Shown: piece after piece, positions 1 through 8,138 of the stretch
How positions within the stretch are numbered: the stretch's first letter is position 1
How the letters are laid out: each line of letters starts with the position of its first letter
Source: Candidatus Gastranaerophilales bacterium
Lineage (GTDB): Bacteria; Cyanobacteriota; Vampirovibrionia; Gastranaerophilales; Gastranaerophilaceae
Reading direction: 5' to 3'
Assembly: GCA_944324395.1 (NCBI GenBank)
Contig: CALUWC010000001.1
Span: 177,069 to 241,068 of the forward strand
Length of the DNA: 64,000 nt
Notes under the pieces: model-generated
Told to the model about the DNA's origin: nothing
Seen by the model: only the letters and a program-made list of their open reading frames with translations
Database searches by the model: none
Made by a program: the position numbers and the translations under genes

Positions 1-242
1 GTCTTAAGAATATTTTCTATTTGAGTGTATTGCTCAAGAGCGAATGAATACTTTCCTCTTAATTCTGCAGCCAAATCTGCAAGATAAGATTTAATTACTT
101 TCGTAAATTCTTTATTTTTATTTCCCGTTTCAATTTTATCTGTTATTGTTGTTAACAGGTTGTTGAAATTATTAGTATTCCCACTGTTAGTTTTAGCTGT
201 CTCCCTTAATAATTCAACGATTCTTTCTAAATCTTGAGCCAT
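1..242 (-). CDS. Hypothetical helical protein, N-terminal part (partial at left edge)
   Basis: From an ATG at 242 the frame reads leftwards, open to the window edge (80 codons seen). An AAGGA ribosome binding site lies just upstream on the minus strand, supporting this start. The visible N-terminus begins MAQDLERIVELLRETAKT and is rich in Leu, Glu, Asn and Lys, suggesting a mostly helical protein. I recognise no family. It is divergent from the ferredoxin oxidoreductase operon, with 164 bases between the two starts. Confidence 0.6.
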   Translation of the reverse strand, partial: MAQDLERIVELLRETAKTNSGNTNNFNNLLTTITDKIETGNKNKEFTKVIKSYLADLAAELRGKYSFALEQYTQIENILK

Positions 243-367
243 TCTTTTGTCCTTACAAAATATCCCTACTTAATAATATTATATTAGCAGGCATAGAATT
301 ATTAGTAAATTTAATTTTGCTTATTTATTACAAATGTTAAGATTAAGTATTTAAAATTTGTTATTAG

Positions 368-376
368 TGCTAGAAT
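368..376 (+). promoter_or_regulatory. Extended -10 promoter of the kor operon
   Basis: TGCTAGAAT matches the extended -10 form TGnTATAAT at five of six hexamer positions. It lies 30 bases before the korD start, followed by a GAGGGA ribosome binding site at 396-401. No convincing -35 is seen, which is usual for extended -10 promoters. Confidence 0.45.
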
Positions 377-406
377 AGAATAAGATAATTTTGAAAGAGG
401 GATAGA

Positions 407-619
407 ATGAGTCACATAGTAATAGATCAATCCAAGTGTAAAGCATGTTATTTGTGTGTAAAAGAATGCCCTAAGAATTTGATTAAAATTAGTGAGAAAA
501 CTAATAATTTAGGAGCGAAAGTCGTAGAATTTTGTGATCCGGGTCATGAATGTCTGGGGTGTGCAAAGTGTGCAACAAGATGTCCGGATTTAGCTATAAC
601 AGAAGTATATAAAGGATAA
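407..619 (+). CDS. korD: 2-oxoacid:ferredoxin oxidoreductase, delta (4Fe-4S ferredoxin) subunit
   Basis: A 70-residue bacterial ferredoxin-like subunit with two complete 4Fe-4S motifs: C11-x2-C14-x2-C17-x3-C21-P and C49-x2-C52-x2-C55-x3-C59-P. In this enzyme class it passes electrons from the TPP site to external ferredoxin in the cytoplasm. It is the first gene of a delta-alpha-beta-gamma operon, seven bases before the alpha subunit, with a good ribosome binding site. The substrate (2-oxoglutarate, branched-chain oxoacids or pyruvate) cannot be fixed from this subunit; the kor naming follows the closest architecture. Confidence 0.85.
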   Translation: MSHIVIDQSKCKACYLCVKECPKNLIKISEKTNNLGAKVVEFCDPGHECLGCAKCATRCPDLAITEVYKG

Positions 620-625
620 ATTATA

Positions 626-1702
626 ATGGTAGTTGAATGTCTAACTGGTACTAAAGTTTTAATGAAGGGTAACTATGCAATTGCAAATGCAGCAGTATTG
701 GCAGGCTGTCAGTGTTATTTCGGTTATCCTATCACTCCGCAGAGTGAAATAGGTGAGTTTATGAGCGGGAAAATGCAGCAATTAGGCAGAGCTTATGTAT
801 CTGCGGAAAGTGAACTGGCTGCCATAAATATGGTTATTGGAGCCGTTTCTACCGGAGTTAAAGCAATGTCATCGTCTTCTTCATGTGCTATTTCCTTGAT
901 GCAGGAAGCTTTATCTTATGCAACTTCCGATCAGCTTCCCGTAGTTTTAGTTAGTGTTATGAGAGGCGGTCCGGGATTGGGTAACATTTATCCTTCTCAA
1001 GGTGACTATAATCAGGCTACAATAGGCGGGGGCAACGGAGATTACAATATAATTGTTCTTGCACCTTCCAATGTTCAGGAATGTATTGACTTAACATATA
1101 AAGCTTTTTATCTGGCTTTCAAATACAGAAATCCTACCATATTACTGGCTGATGGATTGCTGGGTCAGATGATGGAGCCTGTAGAATTTTATGATTATCC
1201 GTATCCTGAAATTGATACATCTTCTTGGGCTTTGACCGGAGCTAAAGGTCGTGATGCAAGAGTTATCAGGTCTTATGCTCCGTTGGAAACAGATCAGTGT
1301 GTCTATGTTGATAATTTGTTTAAAAAATATAAGCTTATAGAAGAAAATGAAGTTGAATACGAAGAATATATGACTGATGATGCGGAACTTGTTGTTGCAG
1401 CATTCGGTTCTATGTATCGTAATGTGAAATCCGCAGTTAAAATATGCAGAGAAAAAGGTTTAAAAGTCGGTGCATTTCGACCGATTACATTATATCCGTT
1501 CCCGTCAAAACGATTGTCAGAACTTGCAGACAGGGTTGAGAAATTTCTTGTAACCGAAATCAATATGGGACAGATGGTAAGAGATGTAAGACTTGCTGTA
1601 AACGGAAAAGCCAGGGTTTTGTTCAAGGGCAAGGCTGTCGGTGCTATGATTGATGTTGAGGATTTAGTAGAAGAAATTGAAAAACAGATGGGTGGTGTAT
1701 AA
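626..1702 (+). CDS. korA: 2-oxoacid:ferredoxin oxidoreductase, alpha subunit
   Basis: A 358-residue protein carrying the pyrimidine-binding domain of the ferredoxin-dependent oxoacid oxidoreductases. The segment GYPITPQSEIGE near residue 34 and the SAESELAAINMVIGA stretch are typical of KorA/VorB; a transketolase C-terminal-like domain follows. With the beta subunit it decarboxylates a 2-oxoacid to an acyl-CoA, reducing ferredoxin. The beta start overlaps its stop (TAATG at 1700-1704), indicating coupled translation. Whether it acts on 2-oxoglutarate or branched-chain oxoacids is not decided by sequence alone. Confidence 0.88.
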   Translation: MVVECLTGTKVLMKGNYAIANAAVLAGCQCYFGYPITPQSEIGEFMSGKMQQLGRAYVSAESELAAINMVIGAVSTGVKAMSSSSSCAISLMQEALSYATSDQLPVVLVSVMRGGPGLGNIYPSQGDYNQATIGGGNGDYNIIVLAPSNVQECIDLTYKAFYLAFKYRNPTILLADGLLGQMMEPVEFYDYPYPEIDTSSWALTGAKGRDARVIRSYAPLETDQCVYVDNLFKKYKLIEENEVEYEEYMTDDAELVVAAFGSMYRNVKSAVKICREKGLKVGAFRPITLYPFPSKRLSELADRVEKFLVTEINMGQMVRDVRLAVNGKARVLFKGKAVGAMIDVEDLVEEIEKQMGGV

Positions 1703-2448
1703 TGGCTACACAGGTTTTTAAGATACCGGAATCATTCAGAAAGAATGTCAGATATTCATTTTGTCCGGGGTGTGACCATGGAGTTGCGGTCAGACTGGTT
1801 GCGGAATGCCTTGATGAATTGGGTTTGACTGAAAATGCTATAACAGCTACTTCAATCGGATGTTCTGTAGGATTATATGATTTTTTAAATGTGGATTCAA
1901 TTGAGGCTCCCCATGGGAGAGCTTTGGCTGTTGCGACAGGTGTAAAAAGAGCTAAACCTGATAAATTTGTGTTTACTTATCAGGGTGACGGTGATTTTGC
2001 ATCCATTGGCTGGGCTGAGAGTATGCACTGTGCATTCCGGGGTGAAAATTTGTCAGCTATTTGTATAAATAATACAACTTATGGTATGACCGGAGGTCAG
2101 TTAGGACCGACAACCCTTTTGGGGCAGGTTACAACAACATCTCCAACAGGAAGAAATATTGAGTATTACGGTTATCCGGTTAAAATTGCCGAACATATTG
2201 CTCTAAGTGATGGTACTGCATATAGTGCAAGGGTCTCTTTAGATTCTGTTGCTAATATTAAAAAGGCAAAACTGGCTATTAAAAAAGCATTCGAGGTTCA
2301 GTTAAAAGGATTGGGGTTTGGCTTTGTTGAAATTTTGTCAAGCTGTCCTACTAATTGGCGTATGACTCCGGAGCAGGCTCATGAACGTGTGAGAGATGAA
2401 ATGATGCAAATCTTTAAATTGGGTGTATATAAGGATATAACAGTATAA
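1702..2448 (+). CDS. korB: 2-oxoacid:ferredoxin oxidoreductase, beta (TPP-binding) subunit
   Basis: A 248-residue TPP-binding subunit. The N-terminal CPGCDHG (C21, C24) is the family motif, and GDGDFASIG followed by an NNTTYGMTGGQ stretch forms the thiamine diphosphate/Mg binding region. It pairs with the alpha subunit to form the catalytic site. The gene overlaps korA by one base and is followed 14 bases later by the gamma subunit, so all four subunits are probably made from one message. Length is normal for KorB/VorC. Confidence 0.9.
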   Translation: MATQVFKIPESFRKNVRYSFCPGCDHGVAVRLVAECLDELGLTENAITATSIGCSVGLYDFLNVDSIEAPHGRALAVATGVKRAKPDKFVFTYQGDGDFASIGWAESMHCAFRGENLSAICINNTTYGMTGGQLGPTTLLGQVTTTSPTGRNIEYYGYPVKIAEHIALSDGTAYSARVSLDSVANIKKAKLAIKKAFEVQLKGLGFGFVEILSSCPTNWRMTPEQAHERVRDEMMQIFKLGVYKDITV

Positions 2449-2462
2449 ATTAAGGATAGACT

Positions 2463-3011
2463 ATGGAAAAAGATTTTATAATTGCCGGATTTGGCGGACA
2501 AGGTGTATTATTGGCAGGTGAGGTTTTGGCAAACGCATTTATGCTTGATTGCAAAAATGTTACCTGGTATCCGAGTTATGGTGCAGAAATGCGTGGCGGA
2601 ACTGTTAATTGCGGTGTTGTGATGAGTGATGAAGAAGTCAGCTCTGTTCAAAAATCTAAATCAGATTTTATTATTGTTTTGAATCAGGCTTCTTTTGATA
2701 AATATACATCATGGGTTCGAAAAGGCGGTTCTATTATTGTGAATTCTTCACTTGCTAAAATTGCAAAAACAAGAGATGATATAAATTATATTTTTGTTCC
2801 TATTACTAAAATGGCTCAGGAAAAATTGGGAAATATTAAAATGTCTAATATTTTTGCATTAGGTGTTTTGTCAAAAGTGAGCAGGCTTGTATCTTTAAAA
2901 ACTCTGGAGAAAGCTCTATATAATGTGATTCCGCCTCACAGAAAACATTTAATTCCTAAAAATATTGAAGCATTAAAACTCGGTTATGAGTATGATTTAT
3001 TGCCAGTTTAG
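2463..3011 (+). CDS. korC: 2-oxoacid:ferredoxin oxidoreductase, gamma subunit
   Basis: A 182-residue gamma subunit. The N-terminal GFGGQGVLLAGEVLA is the hallmark of this family, followed by the conserved PSYGAEMRGG segment. In four-subunit enzymes it completes the alpha-beta core and is thought to act in CoA binding. An AAGGAT-type ribosome binding site precedes the ATG. It is the last recognisable kor gene; a small coiled-coil frame follows. Confidence 0.88.
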   Translation: MEKDFIIAGFGGQGVLLAGEVLANAFMLDCKNVTWYPSYGAEMRGGTVNCGVVMSDEEVSSVQKSKSDFIIVLNQASFDKYTSWVRKGGSIIVNSSLAKIAKTRDDINYIFVPITKMAQEKLGNIKMSNIFALGVLSKVSRLVSLKTLEKALYNVIPPHRKHLIPKNIEALKLGYEYDLLPV

Positions 3012-3066
3012 TTTAAAATCACCTAAAAAGTTGATTTTAAATTTGGTCAGACAGTTTATTCTTTTC

Positions 3067-3327
3067 ATGAGATATATGAGAGGTTTAATTGTCGTGAAAC
3101 AAGATCTTATTTTTTCTATTAAAGAAAAAGAATTACAACTGTCGAAATTAAAAGAACATATTGATAAGAGTGAAGTTTGTTCGGATCTGTACAACAAGGT
3201 TCTTATTGAAAAAGCGGTTTTGACAAAACAGCTTGAAGAATTACAAAACAAGTCTTTAATAAATCGCATTAAACATTTATTGCCCCGCAAAGAAAAATTG
3301 ATATGCGATTATTTTAGAGGTAAATAA
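3067..3327 (+). CDS. Hypothetical small coiled-coil protein downstream of korC
   Basis: An open frame of about 86 codons from the ATG at 3067; the frame is also open back to an ATG at 2986 inside korC, and a GTG at 3094 is a further possible start. The product is rich in Lys, Leu and Glu with heptad-like spacing (residues about 20-65), suggesting a coiled coil, and ends in a basic tail. I recognise no family. It may ride on the kor transcript. No clear ribosome binding site fixes the start, so both start and coding status are uncertain. Confidence 0.4.
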   Translation: MRYMRGLIVVKQDLIFSIKEKELQLSKLKEHIDKSEVCSDLYNKVLIEKAVLTKQLEELQNKSLINRIKHLLPRKEKLICDYFRGK

Positions 3328-3400
3328 CTGTGTTTTGAGTTTTCTGTACCCGTAAATATTGATTTTTGCATTCGTAATTGGTTTAGATATTATACAATAC

Positions 3401-3429
3401 TTGTTTTTTTAAGTGTTTTGTTTTATAAT
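3401..3429 (+). promoter_or_regulatory. Promoter of rpsU
   Basis: A perfect TATAAT at 3424-3429 lies 17 bases after TTGTTT at 3401-3406. The rpsU start is at 3477 and has a strong AAGGTGG ribosome binding site, so the leader is about 40 bases. The -35 is a poor match (three of six), the -10 is perfect. Confidence 0.55.
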
Positions 3430-3476
3430 AGGTTGTAACCCATATTAAACAAGCTATAAAGGTGGTGAAAATATAA

Positions 3477-3650
3477 ATGGCAGAAGTTAAAGTTGGCGAA
3501 AACGAAAGTATTGAAAGTGCTTTGAGACGTTTCAAAAAGAAAATCCAAAAAGCCGGTATTCTTTCTGAAGTTAAAAAACGTGAAAGATACGAAAAGCCAA
3601 GTGTTAAAAGAAAACATAAATCTGAAGCTGCTCGTAAAAGAAAAGTATAA
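3477..3650 (+). CDS. rpsU: 30S ribosomal protein S21
   Basis: A 57-codon frame starting [20 protein letters not shown] and ending in a highly basic tail ([14 protein letters not shown]). The N-terminal motif and size match bacterial ribosomal protein S21, which binds the 30S subunit near the 3' end of 16S rRNA and assists initiation. The ATG at 3477 is preceded by a strong AAGGTGG site. It has its own promoter and an intrinsic terminator immediately after the stop, so it is a single-gene unit. The reverse-strand frame over it is a shadow. Confidence 0.93.
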   Translation: MAEVKVGENESIESALRRFKKKIQKAGILSEVKKRERYEKPSVKRKHKSEAARKRKV

Positions 3651-3669
3651 GATTTGTTATAAAAGTAAA

Positions 3670-3699
3670 AAGAAGGTTCGAATACGAGCCTTCTTTTTT
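3670..3699. terminator. Bidirectional intrinsic terminator after rpsU
   Basis: An 11-bp stem (AAGAAGGTTCG paired with CGAGCCTTCTT, one G-T pair) closes a four-base AATA loop and is followed by a T run. It ends rpsU on the plus strand. On the minus strand the stem is followed by TTTTACTTTT, so it can also end the leftward cdd-linked transcript. Confidence 0.85.
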
Positions 3700-3702
3700 G
3701 TG

Positions 3703-3990
3703 CTAATTTTCAGCCAAGATACTAAACCCTACGATTGCTCTGGTACTGATATTAAACCATTTGTACTCTGTATATGAGCCAATATCACATTCATTGCTGT
3801 TGCAAGTATCTTCTATTCTTGCTATTTTTACATCTTTTAGTGCAATCAAACAATCGTGGCAGTTTTCGCATTTATCGTAATAGTCGTGTATTGTGCCGAT
3901 TATTTGCATATGGTTTGTAAGGATAAGCACTCGTCGGGTTGCATTTTCCTCCATAATATTATTTATCACTTCACCAAGATTTTTAGACAT
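3703..3990 (-). CDS. Hypothetical 95-residue protein with CxxCxxC motif
   Basis: A 95-residue protein preceded by a near-perfect AAAGGAGG ribosome binding site. The segment RRVLILTNHMQIIGTI, followed by a hydrophobic strand (CLIALKDVKIARI), resembles the alternating-strand pattern of small Sm-like beta folds, which is only a guess. Four cysteines lie at CENCHDC and in CNSNEC, so metal binding is possible. It ends next to the rpsU terminator and may be the last gene of a cdd operon. A short hairpin covers its ribosome binding site. Function unknown. Confidence 0.6.
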   Translation of the reverse strand: MSKNLGEVINNIMEENATRRVLILTNHMQIIGTIHDYYDKCENCHDCLIALKDVKIARIEDTCNSNECDIGSYTEYKWFNISTRAIVGFSILAEN

Positions 3991-4000
3991 AAATAGACCT

Positions 4001-4022
4001 CCTTTAACTATAAGTTAAAAGG
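4001..4022 (-). promoter_or_regulatory. Hairpin that can hide the ribosome binding site of the 3703-3990 gene
   Basis: On the minus strand CCTTTTAACT, a TAT loop and AGTTAAAGG form a stem of nine pairs with one bulge. The right arm contains the AAAGG of the AAAGGAGG site, so folding would mask translation of the downstream gene. TTTAACT/AGTTAAA (4003-4019) is a perfect inner repeat. The regulatory role is inference. Confidence 0.35.
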
Positions 4023-4055
4023 TTTAGTCAATTTTTATATTCTACTGATAACCTA

Positions 4056-4292
4056 TTAAAAAGATTTATTTTCAAAAATATTTTTATTTTTAAGTTTTTC
4101 TTTAGGTACTACGATGCCGCAGTATTTGCAGGCAAAATATTCATTTGAACTGTCGAGCGGCAAAAAAAGATGTTCGCATTCTTCTATATTATCTTGTGGT
4201 AAGTCTTCACTGTTATTTGTCAGTGGATCATACGAATGTTGAACAGTTTCTTTTTTTTTGAAAAGTTGTGCTATAATTTCAAAAATATACAT
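4056..4292 (-). CDS. Hypothetical small zinc-ribbon-like protein
   Basis: A 78-residue protein whose start overlaps the cdd stop by one base (TAATG on the minus strand), so it is translationally coupled to cytidine deaminase. The C-terminal half has CEHLF, about 15 residues, then CKYCGIVVP, a spacing compatible with a small zinc ribbon; the N-terminus is hydrophobic and then acidic. No enzymatic motif is visible. I do not recognise the family. Confidence 0.55.
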   Translation of the reverse strand: MYIFEIIAQLFKKKETVQHSYDPLTNNSEDLPQDNIEECEHLFLPLDSSNEYFACKYCGIVVPKEKLKNKNIFENKSF

Positions 4293-4672
4293 TATAAAGA
4301 GAATCTTTCAGGGAGTAATTCTGTAATTTTATATGCTTTTAGACTATCACCAATTTTGACGATAATTTCAGTATTATCATCGCAAAATTCGCTGATTACT
4401 TGTCTGCAGGCTCCGCAAGGTACGCAGTTATCCTGATTCGGAGAGTAAATTGCTATTGCTTTTATTTTTCTTTCTCCATCAGCGATAGCTGAACCAATGG
4501 CATTCCTTTCTGCGCAGATTGTTAATCCGAAACTTGCATTTTCAAAGTTGCAGCCGCTGTATACTTTATTTGATTCTGTTAATACACTGGCACCAACATT
4601 GAATTTTGAATATGGAGTATAGGCTTTTTTAGAAGCTTCTATTGCTTTTTCCATCAATTCTTCGTAAGTCAT
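4292..4672 (-). CDS. cdd: Cytidine deaminase
   Basis: A 126-residue homotetrameric-type cytidine deaminase, which hydrolyses cytidine/deoxycytidine to uridine in pyrimidine salvage. The zinc motif is complete: C53-A-E55 (catalytic Glu) and P85-C86-G-A-C89. The FNVGAS segment and GCNFENAS motif are also conserved. An AGAGGA ribosome binding site and a TATAAT -10 (minus strand, 4693-4698) lie upstream. It leads a short leftward unit with two small Cys-containing genes. Confidence 0.92.
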   Translation of the reverse strand: MTYEELMEKAIEASKKAYTPYSKFNVGASVLTESNKVYSGCNFENASFGLTICAERNAIGSAIADGERKIKAIAIYSPNQDNCVPCGACRQVISEFCDDNTEIIVKIGDSLKAYKITELLPERFSL

Positions 4673-4830
4673 GATTATCCTCTTTTGTTTTTATTATACA
4701 TTGGATTTTTTTTATTTTATCCCTTGATTGTATGAATGATTTTAAATTTTGTTAAAATTTTTTATATATTTTAAAGTTTTTGAAGAAATATCCGTAAAAG
4801 AAGATAGTAAATAAAAGATAAAGGCGAACT

Positions 4831-5946
4831 ATGGACGTAGCACGAATAGGTGCAGTTTCACCGACTCAGGTTGACTGGCGTAAACTTACATCTAAAGAAA
4901 TTATAGAATTTGAACAGCAGGGAATTGAGGTTCCTTCCGAGTATTTGCAATGGGCTCAGGAATTTCAGCGTACTCTTGCTGCGGGTGACAATGATGATAC
5001 AACTTATGAAGCTGCGGTGTCTGAAACTTCTTCCATTCCTCAACCTGCAACGCTGCCTGCGGGTGATACTTCTGAGGAAACTCCGCAGGAAGTCCAAACT
5101 TCCGATAATTCTGTTGTTCAAAATCCGGAAGAATTATCTGCTGCAGAAAGAAGAAAGCAGATGGAAGAAGATGGCAAAGGTTTATATTCTATAGGTATAG
5201 AATTTAGAAATATCAGTAACGACAAAGCAGAGGATTCAGAAAATGTTGAAGCTTCTGCTTCATCTACAGCTGAAACTTCCTCAAATTCTATAGCAAGTTT
5301 GGATAGTTATATGTCTGCTCTTATGACAGAAATAGGAAGTTTAAAATCTGATATTGAATCAGAAACGAATAAGAAAAATAATACTAATATTTCTAAAATA
5401 AACAGATTACAGCAGCAAATTAAAAATCTGGGCACCGGAGGTCAAACGATTGCTGCATCTTATTCTGTGGAACTTGATAATCTGATGTCGCTTGTTGAGG
5501 GACAGAGCGGAATTCCCGAAAGCGGCATAGATTACGGAACAGAAACTCAAAGTATTGGAGAAGAATTAAAACGTTATCCGCTATTTTACGGCTCATTTGG
5601 CAGACGTGTTGTAAGTGCAGGTGAAAATGCCGTTTCGGTATCAGAAGAGGCTCAAACTGCAATTACACAAGCTTTGAATACTCTAAATAGTAATCAGGAT
5701 TCTATTTTAGGCTATCAAAATGATATAGAGCTTCAAACAGGAATTTCTGCAGCGTCTGTAGAACCTGAAAATTCAGAAAATAGTAATACTGATAAAAATG
5801 GTGATAAAAAATCAGAAGCGGATAAAGCTGTTCAGACGGCTCAAAATGACGGAACAGAAGCTTCAGCTATCGCCAGTGCCAGTATTGATGAAATCTTAAA
5901 AGCAAAAATCAGAAAAGGTATTGATATCAATTCTCAATCAGCGTAG
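4831..5946 (+). CDS. Hypothetical Ser/Glu-rich protein with a coiled-coil segment
   Basis: A 371-residue protein with an AAAGG ribosome binding site. It has an acidic, Ser/Thr/Glu-rich low-complexity first third, a likely coiled coil near residues 165-205 (MTEIGSLKSDIESETNKK onward), then another segment ending in a charged tail. No signal peptide, membrane segment or catalytic motif is evident, and I recognise no family. Such composition suits a scaffold or secreted filament-associated protein, but that is speculation. Its stop overlaps the convergent rpe stop by nine bases. Confidence 0.7.
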   Translation: MDVARIGAVSPTQVDWRKLTSKEIIEFEQQGIEVPSEYLQWAQEFQRTLAAGDNDDTTYEAAVSETSSIPQPATLPAGDTSEETPQEVQTSDNSVVQNPEELSAAERRKQMEEDGKGLYSIGIEFRNISNDKAEDSENVEASASSTAETSSNSIASLDSYMSALMTEIGSLKSDIESETNKKNNTNISKINRLQQQIKNLGTGGQTIAASYSVELDNLMSLVEGQSGIPESGIDYGTETQSIGEELKRYPLFYGSFGRRVVSAGENAVSVSEEAQTAITQALNTLNSNQDSILGYQNDIELQTGISAASVEPENSENSNTDKNGDKKSEADKAVQTAQNDGTEASAIASASIDEILKAKIRKGIDINSQSA

Positions 5947-6585
5947 AGATTTTATTGCCTGTTTTATATTTTCGGATTTATATATATAATTCCCGGCGAC
6001 AAGAGAATTTGCTCCGTATGAGGTGCATATTTTGGCAGTTTGGTCATTTATTCCGCCGTCAACTTGTATAATTAAATTTTCTGGAGCTTCTTGTTTTAAA
6101 ATAGTTATTTTTTCCGCACAATCAGGTATAAACTTTTGTCCGCCAAATCCGGGTTCTACAGTCATAATAAGAACCATATCCAAATCTTTTAAAAATTCCA
6201 GAATTTCTTCAGGTTTAGTTTTAGGTTTGATAGATAATCCTGCTTTAATTCCAAACGAATGAATTTGTTCTATAATATCTGAAACATTTGCTTTTTCAAC
6301 AGCTTCATAATGAAAAGTCAGTATGTCCGCTCCGACTTTTGCGAACGGTTCAATATAAATTTGCGGATTTTCTATCATTAAATGTACATCTAAAGGTAAA
6401 TTTGTAACTTTTTTTATAGATTTAACTACAGGAACCCCAATTGTGATATTTGGAACAAAATGTCCGTCCATAACATCTATGTGTATCCAATCAGCACCTG
6501 CATTTTCTACAGCTTTAATATCCCTTTCCAAATTTGCAAAGTCTGCTGATAAAATAGATGGTGATATTATAATTTTTTCTTTCAT
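5938..6585 (-). CDS. rpe: Ribulose-phosphate 3-epimerase
   Basis: A 215-residue TIM-barrel enzyme interconverting ribulose-5-phosphate and xylulose-5-phosphate in the pentose phosphate pathway. SPSILSADFANLERD at the N-terminus, the metal/acid motif HIDVMDGHFVPN, HLMIENP, and the phosphate-binding VDGGI near the C-terminus are all intact. Its ATG overlaps the rnc stop by four bases, so it ends a pyrH-frr-cdsA-rnc-rpe transcript. The 3' end overlaps the convergent neighbour by nine bases. Confidence 0.93.
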   Translation of the reverse strand: MKEKIIISPSILSADFANLERDIKAVENAGADWIHIDVMDGHFVPNITIGVPVVKSIKKVTNLPLDVHLMIENPQIYIEPFAKVGADILTFHYEAVEKANVSDIIEQIHSFGIKAGLSIKPKTKPEEILEFLKDLDMVLIMTVEPGFGGQKFIPDCAEKITILKQEAPENLIIQVDGGINDQTAKICTSYGANSLVAGNYIYKSENIKQAIKSLR

Positions 6586-7268
6586 TCTATTATTCCCAGT
6601 TTTTTACAAGCCTCATAGGCACATTTTTGCTCTGCTTCTTTTTTTGTTGAGCCTTTTTCTGTTGCCAGAATTTCATTGTTGTAAACAACTTCTATAACAA
6701 ATTCTTTTTTATGTTCGGGTCCGATTTCATCTATAACTTTATATTCAGGTGTTGTTTTTGTTTTTTCCTGTGTGTATTCTTGAAGAATGGCTTTTGCGTT
6801 AAATTTTTCAAAATGAGTTGAAACTTCCAGAATATAAGGTTTAAACGTTTTTTCTATGTATGTTATGATTTCATTAAATTTTCCATCCAGATAATAAGCA
6901 CCTAAAACAGCTTCAAATGTACAGGCACAAATGGAATTAAGGTTTCTGCAGCCCTGTTTCTCTTCATGTTTTCCTATTATTATAAGTTTTTGCAAACCGT
7001 TGTTTTTTGTAATATCCGCTAAAACGTTATCAGAAACTACGACTCCTCGTATTTTTGATAACTCGCCTTCTTTTGACTCCGGATACATTTTAAACAATAC
7101 ATCAGATACTGCTAATTTTAATACAGCATCTCCGAGAAATTCTAATCGTTCATAGCATTGTTCATAAGGTAAGTTTTGTTCAATTGTATATGATGAATGA
7201 GTTAAGGCACATCTGTATAAGGCTTCGGTTATTGTTTCTATTCCAAAAATTTCTGCAATTTGCTTCAT
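6582..7268 (-). CDS. rnc: Ribonuclease III
   Basis: A 228-residue RNase III, cutting double-stranded RNA in rRNA maturation and mRNA turnover. The signature ERLEFLGDA spans residues 40-48, with the Mg-binding acidic residues; the second catalytic region is FEAVLGAYYLD. A double-stranded RNA binding domain follows (about 155-226, ending in STKKEAEQKCAYEACKKLG). The start follows cdsA's stop directly and the stop overlaps the rpe start by four bases. Confidence 0.93.
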   Translation of the reverse strand: MKQIAEIFGIETITEALYRCALTHSSYTIEQNLPYEQCYERLEFLGDAVLKLAVSDVLFKMYPESKEGELSKIRGVVVSDNVLADITKNNGLQKLIIIGKHEEKQGCRNLNSICACTFEAVLGAYYLDGKFNEIITYIEKTFKPYILEVSTHFEKFNAKAILQEYTQEKTKTTPEYKVIDEIGPEHKKEFVIEVVYNNEILATEKGSTKKEAEQKCAYEACKKLGIIE

Positions 7269-8138
7269 TTAAAATAAATCCTTTATCCAGTTTACGAGGG
7301 TAGTTATCCATTCTGTGTGGAATATAAAGCATTTACAGAAGTAGTACATAATTGGGATTGTCAAAACGAAACTGTCTGTTCTGTCTAAAAATCCGCCATG
7401 ACCCGGAAGGCTTGTGCCTGAATCCTTAACTCCGGCATCTCTTTTTATTAAAGATTCGCACAAATCTCCTATTTGAGCAAAAGAGGTGCATATCAATCCT
7501 AATATCAATGCAAAATACCATTCCAATCCAATATATAAGCCGATAACCAACGCTCCGAGAATTGCAAAAAACATTCCGCCTATTGAGCCTTCAATTGTTT
7601 TATTAGGACTGATTACAGGTGCTAATTTATGTTTGCCAAATTTTGTTCCTATATAGTAACAGCCTACATCAGTCAGAAGTATTGACATAAACATCAAAAC
7701 AACAAAACCTAAACCGCTGTCATATTTTGCACAGGACAAATCTCTTAAAAATATCAAATGCAGAGGAAACCAGCCGCAATATACCATACCTAAAAGAGTG
7801 GTTGCAACATTTGCAATATAAGGCTGTCTGCCTCTGAATAATACCCACATAAATGATGCCATAGCACATATTGTCAGCGTAATGGCAACCAAATCAAATC
7901 TTTTGAAATAAACAACGGCGGTAAGTATAGCTTCTGTGATATAAATGACTTTAAGGCTTGGATAAAAACCCTTGTGATTTAGTATTTTTACATATTCTTT
8001 TGAACCGACAAACAGCATAAAAGCCAGTAAAAATAGTAAAGCTAAATCTCCCAAAATAATACACAGCATAACAATGGTTCCCATAATGAAACCTGTCAGC
8101 ATTCTTGTCGCATTTTTATTCAAGCCTAAATCTGCCAT
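7269..8138 (-). CDS. cdsA: Phosphatidate cytidylyltransferase
   Basis: A 289-residue integral membrane enzyme making CDP-diacylglycerol from phosphatidate and CTP. Hydrophobic helices fill most of the length. The family signature is at the C-terminal end: KRDAGVKDSGTSLPGHGG followed by LDRTDS, and SPNKTIEGSIGG lies before it. It overlaps frr by one base. The usual neighbour uppS is missing between frr and cdsA. Confidence 0.92.
   Translation of the reverse strand: MADLGLNKNATRMLTGFIMGTIVMLCIILGDLALLFLLAFMLFVGSKEYVKILNHKGFYPSLKVIYITEAILTAVVYFKRFDLVAITLTICAMASFMWVLFRGRQPYIANVATTLLGMVYCGWFPLHLIFLRDLSCAKYDSGLGFVVLMFMSILLTDVGCYYIGTKFGKHKLAPVISPNKTIEGSIGGMFFAILGALVIGLYIGLEWYFALILGLICTSFAQIGDLCESLIKRDAGVKDSGTSLPGHGGFLDRTDSFVLTIPIMYYFCKCFIFHTEWITTLVNWIKDLF

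Noticed and set aside
1303..1632. Minus-strand open frame of 109 codons inside korA
   Set aside because: It is a shadow of an intact, well-conserved gene on the other strand; low-complexity Ser/Asn/Thr product and no ribosome binding site.
4858..5121. Open frames on both strands inside the 4831-5946 gene
   Set aside because: Arg/Leu-rich shadow translations of a repetitive coding sequence; the 371-codon frame has the ribosome binding site.
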